A stretch of DNA of 64,000 nt from Robertmurraya korlensis (GCF_023715225.1 NZ_JAMBNS010000005.1:62001-126000); one strand, 5' to 3'; numbered from the stretch's first letter, positions 52,317-60,622 are shown. The notes: generated by a model from the sequence alone, not told the origin. Translations and numbers: made by a program.

Positions 52317-53636
52317 TTATTTTGACTGGGCAGCCATCCATTCCATAATAGTAGTTGTTTTCCCGTCGATCATAGTAGTTGGTACGTTGTTGTATACATA
52401 GATCCAAGACCAATGTCCAGGGTATTGGTATGGAGTACCATCTGTGTTTTTATATAATCCTGACGTGTCACGTACATCGTCAAACAATGATAAATGAACA
52501 TTGGTAGCACCCGCAGCAATTAACCGGTTATAAGTTGGGAGAGTGTTTTGTTCAGGTCGAAGAGTGGTGTCATTTTTCGCGTGAACAAACCAAAGTGGCG
52601 TTTGTTTCAGAGCCTGAATATCTTCATTAGAAATTAACGTATCATTTAAACCTTCACAAACAGGGAAGCCAGCAGCAAAGTATCCTGGATAATCACGAAC
52701 CATTAACATGGTCATATAACCGCCGTTAGAGGCTCCACCAATGTAGATGCGATTAGGATCCACGTCTTTATGATTGGCTACATAATCTTCAATTAATGCC
52801 ATAAGAACATCTTGATAAATGGATGTTCCATCAGCAGAGCCTGAAACACCTTGCATCCATCTTGTTGGTGTTTGAGGGGCTAATACATGAGCGCCATCAA
52901 AATAGGCTTGAATTTCTTCAGATGCAAAAGCAGTCGCTTTATTTGCCGATAGAGGAATGGTTGCATCTGTTCCACCTTCACCACCACCGTGGAGCCAAAT
53001 GACTAGTGGATTCTTTTCTATTCCTTTTGTTTTTTGAGGTTCATAGTTTGCAAAAGTTAAAGTCGTGCCTTCATGTGTGAAACTTCCAGATGAGAAATCG
53101 TCAACTAACTCTCGAGTTCCCCCATCACTTGAAGTGACGACTAATCCTGAAATCTTTCCTGAATTGTATACAATATCGTTCACTTGAGTAATCGTATATT
53201 CACTATCAACCCAGTCATTAAATCGAGAATAATTGAGTGCCGACCCTAATGAAACAGTAGGCCCAATCTCCATTTCTAATACAACATATTTCCCTCTTAC
53301 AGCTGGGTTTCCATTTGCATCAGAAACATAAGCATTAGTGACCTTTCGATAGCCTTCCTCTAAAAAAGGATTGGCCAATCTATCATCACTTCTTTTTACA
53401 TGAACGTTGAACGTATCTTTGGTAACTGAATTTTGGGGAATAGGGGTGTTAATATTGACGATGACTTTTGTAATAGCGGCGCCCCAGTCTTCAATTTCTG
53501 TAACGGTTCGATACGTGGACGAGCTTGTGTCTAATTGCTTTGCAGCGGATGTATCAATTGTGAAAGAAAAGGTCATGGCAGCAGCAAAAGTTACCATCAT
53601 TGCAGATTTTACACGTTTTTTCATTGTTTTTAACAT
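52317..53636 (-). CDS. Secreted esterase/depolymerase, alpha/beta hydrolase with Ig-like N-terminal domain
   Basis: A 439-residue exported protein: signal peptide (KKRVKSAMMVTFAAAMTF, cleavage near TSAA), an N-terminal beta-rich domain of the esterase Ig-like type (about residues 35-190), then an alpha/beta hydrolase of the PHB-depolymerase/feruloyl-esterase type. The oxyanion segment is WLHGGGEGG, nucleophile GGASNGG, and Asp (HAKNDTT) and His (PGHWSW) complete the triad. AAGGAGG lies about 12 nt before ATG 53636, a rather long gap. A cre-like dyad upstream suggests CcpA control. Confidence 0.88.
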   Translation of the reverse strand: MLKTMKKRVKSAMMVTFAAAMTFSFTIDTSAAKQLDTSSSTYRTVTEIEDWGAAITKVIVNINTPIPQNSVTKDTFNVHVKRSDDRLANPFLEEGYRKVTNAYVSDANGNPAVRGKYVVLEMEIGPTVSLGSALNYSRFNDWVDSEYTITQVNDIVYNSGKISGLVVTSSDGGTRELVDDFSSGSFTHEGTTLTFANYEPQKTKGIEKNPLVIWLHGGGEGGTDATIPLSANKATAFASEEIQAYFDGAHVLAPQTPTRWMQGVSGSADGTSIYQDVLMALIEDYVANHKDVDPNRIYIGGASNGGYMTMLMVRDYPGYFAAGFPVCEGLNDTLISNEDIQALKQTPLWFVHAKNDTTLRPEQNTLPTYNRLIAAGATNVHLSLFDDVRDTSGLYKNTDGTPYQYPGHWSWIYVYNNVPTTMIDGKTTTIMEWMAAQSK

Positions 53637-53724
53637 ATTCTTCTTTTTCCTCCTTTGTGTTAACAAGTAATAGGTAGAGAAACACTACATTAGGAAAAAA
53701 TAAACCCTCCTCTAATAGATAATA

Positions 53725-53738
53725 TGTAAGCCCTTACA
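53725..53738 (-). promoter_or_regulatory. cre-like palindrome before esterase gene
   Basis: TGTAAG-CC-CTTACA, a perfect 6-bp-arm dyad of the same type as at 26582-26596, about 90 bp upstream of the esterase start. Central bases deviate from the cre consensus. Confidence 0.45.
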
Positions 53739-53861
53739 ACAAAAGGTTATCATGAAGGCGACGATAGGATAAGAGTGATAAATAGCAATTTATTGTGTTT
53801 ACAAGTAATTTTTTATTATATTCAGAAAATTAAAACAAATATAAAATTTGCAAGAGTCCTA

Positions 53862-54098
53862 TTACCTAAAATGTTGTACAATATTCAAAATGGAATCATG
53901 AAGAGTGTTGTGTTGAGGGTAGATGAGTATAGGATGGATGCTAGTTATATCAAGATGTTTGTCTGGATCAACCCATTCTTTTAGCTTTGTGATGTTTTGT
54001 TCTCTCAATCTCTTAAACTCCGAAAACTTTTCCTTCAAATTTTGCTCAGAGTTTTTGGCTAAGTGGGAAAAACGGTCAAAAGGGGGAAAAGGGAGCAT
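53862..54098 (-). pseudogene. DinB-family protein remnant
   Basis: The minus-strand frame reads FDRFSHLAKNSEQNLKEKFS, then EFKRLREQNITKLKEWVDP and LDITSIHPIL, which matches the C-terminal half of DinB/YfiT-type proteins (FDRF...SEFxxLRxxN...HPxLGxVTLxxLLxTWxxHDLxHI). After HPI the sequence degenerates (NTLHDSILNIVQHF). No N-terminal half is present and there is no ribosome site, so this is a decayed fragment. Confidence 0.55.
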
Positions 54099-54400
54099 TT
54101 TTCAGATAAAACAAGTTATTTTAGTTGCGGAATTTAGCAATACCCCAAGAGATATGTAGCAAAGACAGAATTACCAATTGATAGACTTTCAATATGAAGC
54201 AACGAAAGTATATTAATCATATGTAAAAGGAAAAAGCTGTTAAACATCTGGATTTTGTTTAGCACCTTTTCCTTAGCTGAGGTTCAACTTTGTAAAGATT
54301 CATCTTCTTTAATCATATTTCATAAACATAGGTATTAGTGAGGAAGAGTTATGTAGGATACTTGTTCATCATGTGCTATTTTTCAATGGAGGTTATGAAA
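54099..54400. other. Intergenic DNA, no gene recognised
   Basis: About 300 bases between the DinB remnant and the next gene. Possibly includes promoter DNA for the gene at 54401. A rough dyad around 54235-54275 (AAAAGCTGTTAAAC / GTTTAGCACCTTTT) may be a degenerate terminator. Nothing else seen. Confidence 0.3.
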
Positions 54401-54898
54401 ATGATAAATTTTTATTCTTTTCAAGGTACGGTTACGATGATTAGTGATTTTAACACGGGTCAAAATGGAGAAGCAGCAGGGTGTAATAAATTCATTTCGG
54501 TTGTAAATGCAACGGGAGCCGTTGTAAATTTCGTCGTTTCTTCAAGGACGTATTTTGTTGATCAGGCCATTGTGGCCGTTGGAGATCGTGTAACGGGGTA
54601 TTATGATGGAAATGCACCAACGATTCTTATTTATCCTCCACAGTATCAGGCGCTGGTTATGGTGAAAGAAGCAACCAATCGAAATGTCAAAGTGGATTAT
54701 TTTAATAGTCAGTTGGTGAGCAGGGATGGACAATTGCAGTTAAATCTTTCACCTTATACACCAGTGTTATTAACGAATGGTCAACCTTTTACACTAAACC
54801 CAGCGAATCGTGATTTAATTGTCATCTATGGACCTTCCACTATGAGTATTCCTGCTCAAACTACACCTTATCAGATCACCGTTTTGTGTCCTCAATAG
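54401..54898 (+). CDS. Conserved hypothetical protein (165 aa)
   Basis: A soluble, beta-rich protein beginning MINFYSFQGTVTMISDFNTG, with GYYDGNAPTILIYPPQYQAL and a C-terminal TPYQITVLCPQ. No signal peptide. I recall similar uncharacterised proteins in Bacillus but no function; the GDRVTGYYDG segment is OB-fold-like. ATG 54401 has GGAGG 8 nt upstream; the ATG at 54395 is too close. A good terminator follows. Confidence 0.75.
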   Translation: MINFYSFQGTVTMISDFNTGQNGEAAGCNKFISVVNATGAVVNFVVSSRTYFVDQAIVAVGDRVTGYYDGNAPTILIYPPQYQALVMVKEATNRNVKVDYFNSQLVSRDGQLQLNLSPYTPVLLTNGQPFTLNPANRDLIVIYGPSTMSIPAQTTPYQITVLCPQ

Positions 54899-54909
54899 CT
54901 CTCAACAGA

Positions 54910-54936
54910 AACTCGTTTATCAAAACGAGTTTTTTT
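54910..54936 (+). terminator. Terminator after hypothetical gene
   Basis: AACTCGTTT / AAACGAGTT 9-bp stem with a 4-nt loop, then TTTTT. Confidence 0.9.
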
Positions 54937-55237
54937 GTAAAGTTAGAAACTATATTGAAATATTTGTTATACAACTACTTATAAATAAAACCTGTCAATA
55001 TCCATTTTTACTATAATTATTGGTGTTACTTGAAAATAATAGTAAATTTATAGAAATATGGTAGCAAGCTATAATAAACGAATAAATCCCTTTTACGAAA
55101 ATGGTCAATAACGTCTTCCTTACAACATTTTGTATGATAGAAGTTCAAACTGTAAATTCCTTCCTGAAATATGACAAAAATCGTATGATACGATGAATTT
55201 GTCATGAACGACCAATTGATTTTAGGAGGAAGAATAC
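54937..55237. other. Intergenic region upstream of CAP-domain gene
   Basis: AT-rich, about 300 bases. Promoter DNA for the CAP-domain gene is expected here, including a GTATGATACG stretch near 55183, but no convincing -35/-10 pair, operator or small gene was found. Confidence 0.3.
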
Positions 55238-55897
55238 ATGATGAAGAAAAAAATCATTCTTACAGTAGCAGCAGCGGCAGCGTTAACCGTAGCAAGTCCA
55301 TTGGTAGAAAAAGCAAGTGCTGCTGAAAATACAACAACTGTTCAACAAAAGGTCTATGTGTATCAGGGCTCCAACTTAAACGAATTAAATAGCTATCTAG
55401 AAAAGTATTTTGCAAATCTAGGAATCAAGGTTAATCCAAATACATCAACAACGACACAAACACCTGTTCAACAGCCAACAACAACCGAACCAACACAAAC
55501 CACTCAAACAACAAGCGCATTAAGTGTGTATGAACAAAAAGTAGTTGATTTAACTAACCAAGAGCGTGCGAAGAACGGTTTAGCTGCTTTAAAAGTTGAT
55601 ACGGCTCTAAGTAAAGTAGCTCGCGAAAAGTCACTTGATATGTCAAAAAACGGCTATTTTAGTCATACAAGCCCAACGTATGGTTCACCTTTTGATATGA
55701 TGAAGCAGTTTGGCGTTTCTTATCAAAATGCAGGTGAAAATATTGCGATGGGTCAAAGAACACCAGAAGAAGTTGTACAAGCATGGATGAATAGCGAAGG
55801 ACACCGTAAAAACATTTTAAATGCAAACTTTAATTACATTGGAGTAGGTTATGTAGAGTCAGGAAACTATTGGACACAGATGTTTATCGGTAAATAA
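55238..55897 (+). CDS. Secreted CAP-domain protein (YkwD/SCP-like)
   Basis: A 219-residue exported protein: signal peptide (KKKIILTVAAAAALTVASPL, cleavage after ASA), a short region, a Thr/Gln/Pro-rich linker (about residues 68-92), and a CAP domain (residues about 97-219) with LTNQERAKNGLAALKVD, the His in FSHTSPTYG, GENIAMG and SEGHRKNILN. AGGAGGA precedes the ATG pair. CAP proteins of Bacillus are secreted or spore-linked; activity is not established. Confidence 0.93.
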   Translation: MMKKKIILTVAAAAALTVASPLVEKASAAENTTTVQQKVYVYQGSNLNELNSYLEKYFANLGIKVNPNTSTTTQTPVQQPTTTEPTQTTQTTSALSVYEQKVVDLTNQERAKNGLAALKVDTALSKVAREKSLDMSKNGYFSHTSPTYGSPFDMMKQFGVSYQNAGENIAMGQRTPEEVVQAWMNSEGHRKNILNANFNYIGVGYVESGNYWTQMFIGK

Positions 55898-55910
55898 GAG
55901 TTTACTAATG

Positions 55911-55939
55911 GAGTGTATCTGTAAGGATACGCTCTTTTT
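55911..55939 (+). terminator. Terminator after CAP-domain gene
   Basis: GAGTGTATC / GATACGCTC stem (one wobble), loop TGTAAG, then five T. Confidence 0.85.
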
Positions 55940-56036
55940 AATACCCTTCATTGACATAAGAATGATTGTCCCAAACATACAATGAAAGAATTAGAAGGTC
56001 ATTCAGACGAGTAGTCAATATTAGGAGGGTGTTTAC

Positions 56037-56462
56037 ATGTTAAAGCATGTGTGGAAAAGCTATCGAATGATTCAAGAATTGCTGAAAGAATTTCCGGTTA
56101 GTCATACCCCCATTGAACAACAAATGACCCCTCTGCTGAATGGAGCAAACACGGTATTATTCTCAACACTATCAACCTTGCAACAATTCCCCTTAGCAAA
56201 AAAACAACTAAAATACTATTTGTCTGCCATTTATCAAAACATCGAAGAATTGGACCGACTCATGCGCACATGGGTACGAGCATCCACCTGGATGGACAGC
56301 GCAGACAGCGATGAAATCGAACGACGGAAGCAACTACTGTATCAATTAAAAGACCAGCTTCAACAAATGGTCCCATATATACAAGATCTTTATGGAATGG
56401 AGGAAACCCTTACAATCGTTCCACCCTTATACCGGAGTAAGAAAGGGTTAATGTCTGGGTAA
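56037..56462 (+). CDS. Hypothetical all-helical protein upstream of ParA gene
   Basis: A 141-residue soluble protein rich in Leu, Gln and charged residues (HVWKSYRMIQELLKEF; QLKYYLSAIYQNIEELDRLM; RRKQLLYQLKDQLQQMV), predicted helical throughout. Ribosome site GGAGGGTG. It is 52 bp before the ParA-like gene on the same strand and may belong to the same unit. No family recognised. Confidence 0.7.
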   Translation: MLKHVWKSYRMIQELLKEFPVSHTPIEQQMTPLLNGANTVLFSTLSTLQQFPLAKKQLKYYLSAIYQNIEELDRLMRTWVRASTWMDSADSDEIERRKQLLYQLKDQLQQMVPYIQDLYGMEETLTIVPPLYRSKKGLMSG

Positions 56463-56514
56463 TGGTCTTTACCCTCTTGGTAAAGGACTGAAACTCCCAA
56501 TTGAAATACAACGC

Positions 56515-57525
56515 GTGCTTCTTAAGAAAGAATTAAATCCACATCGCATATACATAAAACTGGGAGACTACGAACGGACCACAGGGGGCGATGAATTTGG
56601 GATAATTTCCATCATGAATTATAAAGGTGGGGTAGGGAAGACAACGGTTACATCTAACATAGCGGCAGAACTAGCTCATCAGGGAAAGAGAGTGCTATTG
56701 ATTGATTTAGATCCGCAAGCGAACTTAACTCTTTCATTTGTAAGTTTTGAAGAGTGGCGGAACTTGGACCAACAGAAACGAACCATTAAGGACTGGTATG
56801 ATGAATTTTTAGATCATAACGCGAACGCACCCTTGAGAAATTCGGTTATTACTCCTTATCAAGTCAACAACAAGCTTCATTCTTTTTTTAATCAAAATGG
56901 AAAAATAGATCTCATTTGTTCTCACTTAGAATTAATTCATGTGGACATGGAGTTATCAAGTAGACTCGGTGGACCAACGGATCGCGCGATTAGTAGCAAT
57001 TATTTACGTGTATTATCGCTCTTAAAAAGAAATTTAGATTCTCTTAGAGAAGAATATGATGTAATTTTAATCGATTGTCCTCCGAATTTTAATATTGTGA
57101 CGCAGAACGCCATGGTGGCGAGCGATTATTACATAGTTCCTGCAAAAGCAGATTATTTATCCACCCTTGGCATTCATACTCTAATCCGACATATCCATAT
57201 TTTAAAAGATAAGTACAATCACCATCTTCGCCAGGGAGACACTAACCAGTTAACAGTGATATCTCCAGAGATGCTCGGAGTAGTGTTTACGATGATCTCC
57301 ACCAATGGGAAAAAGCCGATCACCATTCAACAAGAGTACATGAGACAAGTGAGAGCTGATTTTCATATCTTCACTTCTTTTCTGCGTGAAAATAAAACAC
57401 TTTATGCGGATGCCCCTCAGTCTGGCATACCAGTAGTGTTAAAAAAAGTGACAAGGCAACAAGAAGATGTGATTAAAGAGATTCAAAATCTTGCCATAGA
57501 AATACGGCAAATGGCTAATTTATAG
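56515..57525 (+). CDS. ParA/Soj/MinD-family ATPase
   Basis: A 336-residue P-loop ATPase with the deviant Walker A motif KGGVGKTT at about residues 38-45, DLDPQANLT (A') and IDCPPNFN (Walker B), plus ADYLSTLGI. The start is uncertain: GTG 56515 has no ribosome site, and the same frame stays open upstream to 56452 with gene-like sequence (PLGKGLKLPIEIQR), so translation may begin earlier at a non-standard codon. No parB, replication gene or parS-like array is adjacent. It is followed 9 bp later by a SAP-like protein that could be its DNA-binding partner. Confidence 0.88.
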   Translation: MLLKKELNPHRIYIKLGDYERTTGGDEFGIISIMNYKGGVGKTTVTSNIAAELAHQGKRVLLIDLDPQANLTLSFVSFEEWRNLDQQKRTIKDWYDEFLDHNANAPLRNSVITPYQVNNKLHSFFNQNGKIDLICSHLELIHVDMELSSRLGGPTDRAISSNYLRVLSLLKRNLDSLREEYDVILIDCPPNFNIVTQNAMVASDYYIVPAKADYLSTLGIHTLIRHIHILKDKYNHHLRQGDTNQLTVISPEMLGVVFTMISTNGKKPITIQQEYMRQVRADFHIFTSFLRENKTLYADAPQSGIPVVLKKVTRQQEDVIKEIQNLAIEIRQMANL

Positions 57526-57534
57526 GAGGAGTAT

Positions 57535-58107
57535 ATGGCAAAAAAGAATGTTGAAGAAATTCTACAGTTGATGTTGGATACTATCCGACATTTGTCTGAG
57601 GACCAGGTTCTAAAACTCTGTACAGGTAAAGCAACTCTTCAATATGAAGAACTCTCAACCGAAAGCGATCCTTATGAACAAATTAGAGAAGAGATTGATA
57701 AAGCAGAAGATATAAAGGAAATAGAACAGCTATTTAAAAATCATACAAAAAAGTCGCTCATATCCATTTGTAAGTACTTTCAAATAGCAATGAAATCAAC
57801 AGATACAAAAGCGGTACTTACGAATAAAATAGTCGCTCATTTTGGTAAAGCAACAGTAAAAGTAGGAGAGGAGTCAATGGAGTTCCAAGAAATTCAACAA
57901 CAACTTGAAAAAATAGAAACGATTAAGGAAGGAAAAACATTAATTAACAACCATGCGACTCTTAAAACCAAAGTAAACTTAATAAAGCTAGCCAAGACAC
58001 TAAATGTGTACATCGACCCTACCAATAAAAAGAAAGACATTCAATCAAGAATTGTGGAATCTATTGTCGGTGCGAGACTGAGGGGAAAGGGAATAAGAGA
58101 AAGATAA
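57535..58107 (+). CDS. Duplicated SAP-like domain protein, probable ParA partner
   Basis: A 190-residue basic/helical protein after AGGAGGAG. Two related units are visible: residues about 45-105 (IREEIDKAEDIKEIEQLF, then KKSLISICKYFQIAMKSTDT and VLTNKIVAHFG) and 120-182 (IQQQLEKIETIKEGKTLI, then KVNLIKLAKTLNVYIDPTNK and IQSRIVESIVG). The second half of each unit resembles SAP/LEM-type DNA-binding helices. The C-terminus is basic (GARLRGKGIRER). It is co-transcribed with the ParA-like gene. No exact family recognised. Confidence 0.72.
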   Translation: MAKKNVEEILQLMLDTIRHLSEDQVLKLCTGKATLQYEELSTESDPYEQIREEIDKAEDIKEIEQLFKNHTKKSLISICKYFQIAMKSTDTKAVLTNKIVAHFGKATVKVGEESMEFQEIQQQLEKIETIKEGKTLINNHATLKTKVNLIKLAKTLNVYIDPTNKKKDIQSRIVESIVGARLRGKGIRER

Positions 58108-58112
58108 AAAAA

Positions 58113-58143
58113 TAGGGCTGGAGTGTTTATCTGTCCAGCCCTA
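58113..58143. terminator. Bidirectional terminator
   Basis: TAGGGCTGGA / TCCAGCCCTA 10-bp perfect stem with an 11-nt loop; a poly-A tract before it serves the minus strand. It overlaps the end of the SMR gene. Confidence 0.8.
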
Positions 58144-58495
58144 TACTTGTATTCATTTGACCTTGAACTTCTTCCGTCTCTTTTGAAGAGTTTAACAGAA
58201 CAACCCCGCCAATAATAAAAACAATGCCCACTAACATAAGGGTTGTTAGAACTTCACCCCAAAACACGACACCAATCAACGCTGTCAAAGCAGTCCCTAC
58301 ACCAGACCAAATCGCATAGGCCAAACTGAGAGGAATCGTTTTTAATGATAATGATAAAAAATAGAATGCTAGACCATATCCGACCGCCACACCCAGTGAA
58401 GGAAGTAAAACACTCATTCCATCCGACAATTTCAGCAAAGAGGTAGCCACTAATTCTGAAACAATGGATATGGATAAAAACAGATAACCTTTCAT
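58127..58495 (-). CDS. SMR-family multidrug efflux subunit (second of pair)
   Basis: A 122-residue four-helix SMR protein: GYLFLSISIVSELVATSLLK with the essential membrane Glu (SE), AYAIWSGVGTALTALIG and VGIVFIIGGVVLLN. A 13-residue longer C-tail distinguishes it from its partner. The start at 58495 overlaps the upstream SMR gene by 4 bp. Paired SMR genes such as EbrAB/YkkCD form hetero-oligomers exporting cationic drugs or guanidinium-like compounds. Confidence 0.93.
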   Translation of the reverse strand: MKGYLFLSISIVSELVATSLLKLSDGMSVLLPSLGVAVGYGLAFYFLSLSLKTIPLSLAYAIWSGVGTALTALIGVVFWGEVLTTLMLVGIVFIIGGVVLLNSSKETEEVQGQMNTSIGLDR

Positions 58496-58818
58496 GAATG
58501 AGCCCCTCCTATATTTAATAGTATCACTCCACCAATAATGAGCAGGATGCCCCATGCTTTTTTCCTATTAAAATGTTCTTTGTAAATAAAGACGCCAACA
58601 AGTGCAGTAAGGGCGGTACCTAAACCAGCCCAAACAGCGTAGGCTACACCGAGTGATAAGGTTTGTAATGAAAGGGATAAGCAATAAAATGCCAATCCAT
58701 ATCCAATCACGAGCCCAAGCGTAGGGATAAGCTTTTTAAACCCATTAGTCGCTTTAAGCATCGAACTGCCAAATACTTCACAGAGGATTGAGACGATCAA
58801 AAGAACATACGCATTCAT
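58492..58818 (-). CDS. SMR-family multidrug efflux subunit (first of pair)
   Basis: A 108-residue SMR protein: NAYVLLIVSILCEVFGSSML with the conserved Glu, AYAVWAGLGTALTALVG and ILLIIGGVILLNIGG. It starts 5 bp after the TetR gene stop, so TetR-SMR-SMR is one transcript. Confidence 0.94.
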   Translation of the reverse strand: MNAYVLLIVSILCEVFGSSMLKATNGFKKLIPTLGLVIGYGLAFYCLSLSLQTLSLGVAYAVWAGLGTALTALVGVFIYKEHFNRKKAWGILLIIGGVILLNIGGAHS

Positions 58819-58823
58819 AGTGG

Positions 58824-59372
58824 TTACCCCTTCTTTTCCGTCATCGCAAATAACTGCTGAAACACTTCATCTTGTCGCTCTTTTTCTAAGGGAGCAATGT
58901 TTAACATTTTTGAATAATACAGACCATCTAATGCCAAACGAATAATGGTGGCCGTTACTGGGTCGATACCATCGTTATCTAGTTTGGTTAGGATCGTTTG
59001 GTACCCCTTAGAAATATCGTTAGCTAAATCAGCATCTAGGTAAGAGGCAGCGAAAACACCCACATTTAACTCGGCATTTTGCTCGATATCTGTTTTGGAC
59101 GCTTCGATTAAGGCACGAGTCCATTTCCCTGACTTCTGTGAATCTTTTTCAGCAAATTGATCAAAGTTTATATACAGCTCTTCGAACACGAATTGAGCTA
59201 AACCCTTAATTAGACTTTCTTTATTTGGAAAGTGATATAACAAACCGCCTTTACTAACTCCCGCTTGTTTTGCCACCGCGTCTAACGTGAGAGCATTAAA
59301 ATCATCTTCAAGTATGATTTTGATGGCAGTTTGTAAGATCAGCCGACGTTTTTGACTCGCTTTAGATTCCAT
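58824..59372 (-). CDS. TetR family repressor of the SMR pair
   Basis: A 182-residue TetR regulator: SQKRRLILQTAIKIILEDDF, then the recognition helix in VSKGGLLYHFPNKESLIKG, and a YfiR-like C-terminal ligand domain. ATG 59372 (AAGGAGAGA 9 nt before) was chosen over ATG 59378. Its promoter contains a palindromic operator, so it should repress its own operon until a substrate of the pump binds. Confidence 0.93.
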   Translation of the reverse strand: MESKASQKRRLILQTAIKIILEDDFNALTLDAVAKQAGVSKGGLLYHFPNKESLIKGLAQFVFEELYINFDQFAEKDSQKSGKWTRALIEASKTDIEQNAELNVGVFAASYLDADLANDISKGYQTILTKLDNDGIDPVTATIIRLALDGLYYSKMLNIAPLEKERQDEVFQQLFAMTEKKG

Positions 59373-59407
59373 AGTCATTCTCTCCTTGGAAGGAATTGAT
59401 AATATTT

Positions 59408-59437
59408 ATTGTACCGTCTGGACGGTTTTGTTGTCAA
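59408..59437 (-). promoter_or_regulatory. Promoter and TetR operator
   Basis: On the minus strand TTGACA (59437-59432), an 18-bp spacer and TACAAT (59413-59408). The spacer holds the palindrome ACCGTC-TG/CA-GACGGT (59413-59426), a fitting TetR binding site. Confidence 0.75.
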
Positions 59438-59455
59438 AAGAAAAATTCAAAAAAA

Positions 59456-59481
59456 ACACCAAACCCTAAATGGGTTGGTGT
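59456..59481 (-). terminator. Terminator of nitroreductase gene
   Basis: ACACC-A-AACCC / GGGTT-GGTGT stem with one bulge; on the minus strand it is followed by a T-run. Confidence 0.8.
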
Positions 59482-59489
59482 CTTAAAAA

Positions 59490-60116
59490 TTACTTCCAAG
59501 TAGTAACCGTATCAACCGGTAAACGATAAGAAGGGCGACCTTCAACCGCTGCTTTTCCGATCGAAATCAACATAACAGGAACATAGCGCTCTTTATCTAA
59601 ACCAAATGCCTCAGCAATCAGCTCTCGATCAAAACCACCGATTGGGTTTGTATCATATCCGTGCGCACGTGCAACGAGCATGATTTGCATGGATACAAGA
59701 CTAGCATCTATTAATACTAATTCTTTCATGGATTGAGCTGGCATGTTTTTATAAAGAGGAGCGTACATTCCTAAAAGCTTTTCCTTGATATCTTCTGGCA
59801 TAAAACCGTGTTCTACTTGCTTTCCATAAATTTCGTCCGCATACTCAATACTGTTCATATCACCAAATACGGCTATCACTGCAGCAGAAGTCGTCACTTG
59901 AGAGGAATTAAATTGAGCAAGCTTTAACATGGTTTCTTTTCCTTCAGGCGTATCCACTACAACAAATCTCCATGGCTGCATATTGATCGAAGACGGTGCA
60001 GTAGTTGCTTCTGTTAAAATATCTGTCATTTCCTCACGGGTGATTTTCACATTAGGGTCATAAGTTTTTACCGAACGACGTCCGTGTAAAATTTCTTTAA
60101 AATCCGTATTTTTCAT
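59490..60116 (-). CDS. Nitroreductase family FMN protein
   Basis: A 208-residue NfsB/YodC-type nitroreductase: RRSVKTYDP (FMN phosphate), ATTAPSSINMQPWRFVV, and NPIGGFDRELIAEAFGL. Reduces nitro- or quinone compounds with NAD(P)H. It lies 20 bp after the MarR gene, which probably controls it. Confidence 0.93.
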   Translation of the reverse strand: MKNTDFKEILHGRRSVKTYDPNVKITREEMTDILTEATTAPSSINMQPWRFVVVDTPEGKETMLKLAQFNSSQVTTSAAVIAVFGDMNSIEYADEIYGKQVEHGFMPEDIKEKLLGMYAPLYKNMPAQSMKELVLIDASLVSMQIMLVARAHGYDTNPIGGFDRELIAEAFGLDKERYVPVMLISIGKAAVEGRPSYRLPVDTVTTWK

Positions 60117-60136
60117 GATGTGATCACTTTCCTTTT

Positions 60137-60565
60137 TTAATATTCTTTTATGTTCGTTTGAACACGGATTAGCATGGTTACTAATGAACGTAATTCTTCC
60201 TCTGTAAAACCATAGAACATTTGCTTAATAAAGCTTAGCTTATCTGATTGACACGTAAGTATACGTTCGCGTCCTTCATGGGTTAATTGGACAAATGTTT
60301 CTCGATTGTCAGACGGATTTCTACGCCTAGAAACCATTCCTTCCGATTCCAACTGTTTCAAATGTCTTGTGATGGCTGCATGATCAATATTGACCACCTT
60401 TTGCAAGGAAGACTGGTTGATCTCATCCACCTGATACAATTGATGCAGCAATTCATATCTAGATAAGCTAATATGAGTATTACGCTCAAACTTCGGGCCC
60501 ATTTGATTACTAAGCTCTTTTAACAAAAACAAAATATGCTCTTGATCGGGTAGGGGATGAGTCAT
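60137..60565 (-). CDS. MarR family transcriptional regulator
   Basis: A 142-residue MarR protein: SRYELLHQLYQVDEINQSS, the recognition helix in IDHAAITRHLKQLESEGMV, and the RRRNPSDNRETFVQLT wing. ATG 60565 follows GGAGG with 7 nt. One Cys (LTCQSD) near the dimer helix could sense oxidants; that is speculative. Upstream lies the palindrome TTGAC-CT-GTCAA. Confidence 0.93.
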   Translation of the reverse strand: MTHPLPDQEHILFLLKELSNQMGPKFERNTHISLSRYELLHQLYQVDEINQSSLQKVVNIDHAAITRHLKQLESEGMVSRRRNPSDNRETFVQLTHEGRERILTCQSDKLSFIKQMFYGFTEEELRSLVTMLIRVQTNIKEY

Positions 60566-60610
60566 TTTCAAACCTCCATTAACAAAATAAGATCATTGAG
60601 GTATCAATAA

Positions 60611-60622
60611 TTGACCTGTCAA
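60611..60622 (-). promoter_or_regulatory. Candidate MarR operator / -35 region
   Basis: TTGACCTGTCAA, a perfect 12-bp dyad whose minus-strand TTGACA can also act as a -35 box; 46 bp before the MarR start. Autorepression is the simple reading. Confidence 0.55.

Noticed and set aside
53775-53984. 69-codon plus-strand open frame
   Set aside because: No ribosome site, and the minus strand here carries the DinB remnant.
56515-58107. Plasmid or integrative-element backbone suggested by ParA
   Set aside because: No replication, integrase, conjugation or ParB gene in the surrounding sequence, and neighbours are ordinary chromosomal genes.
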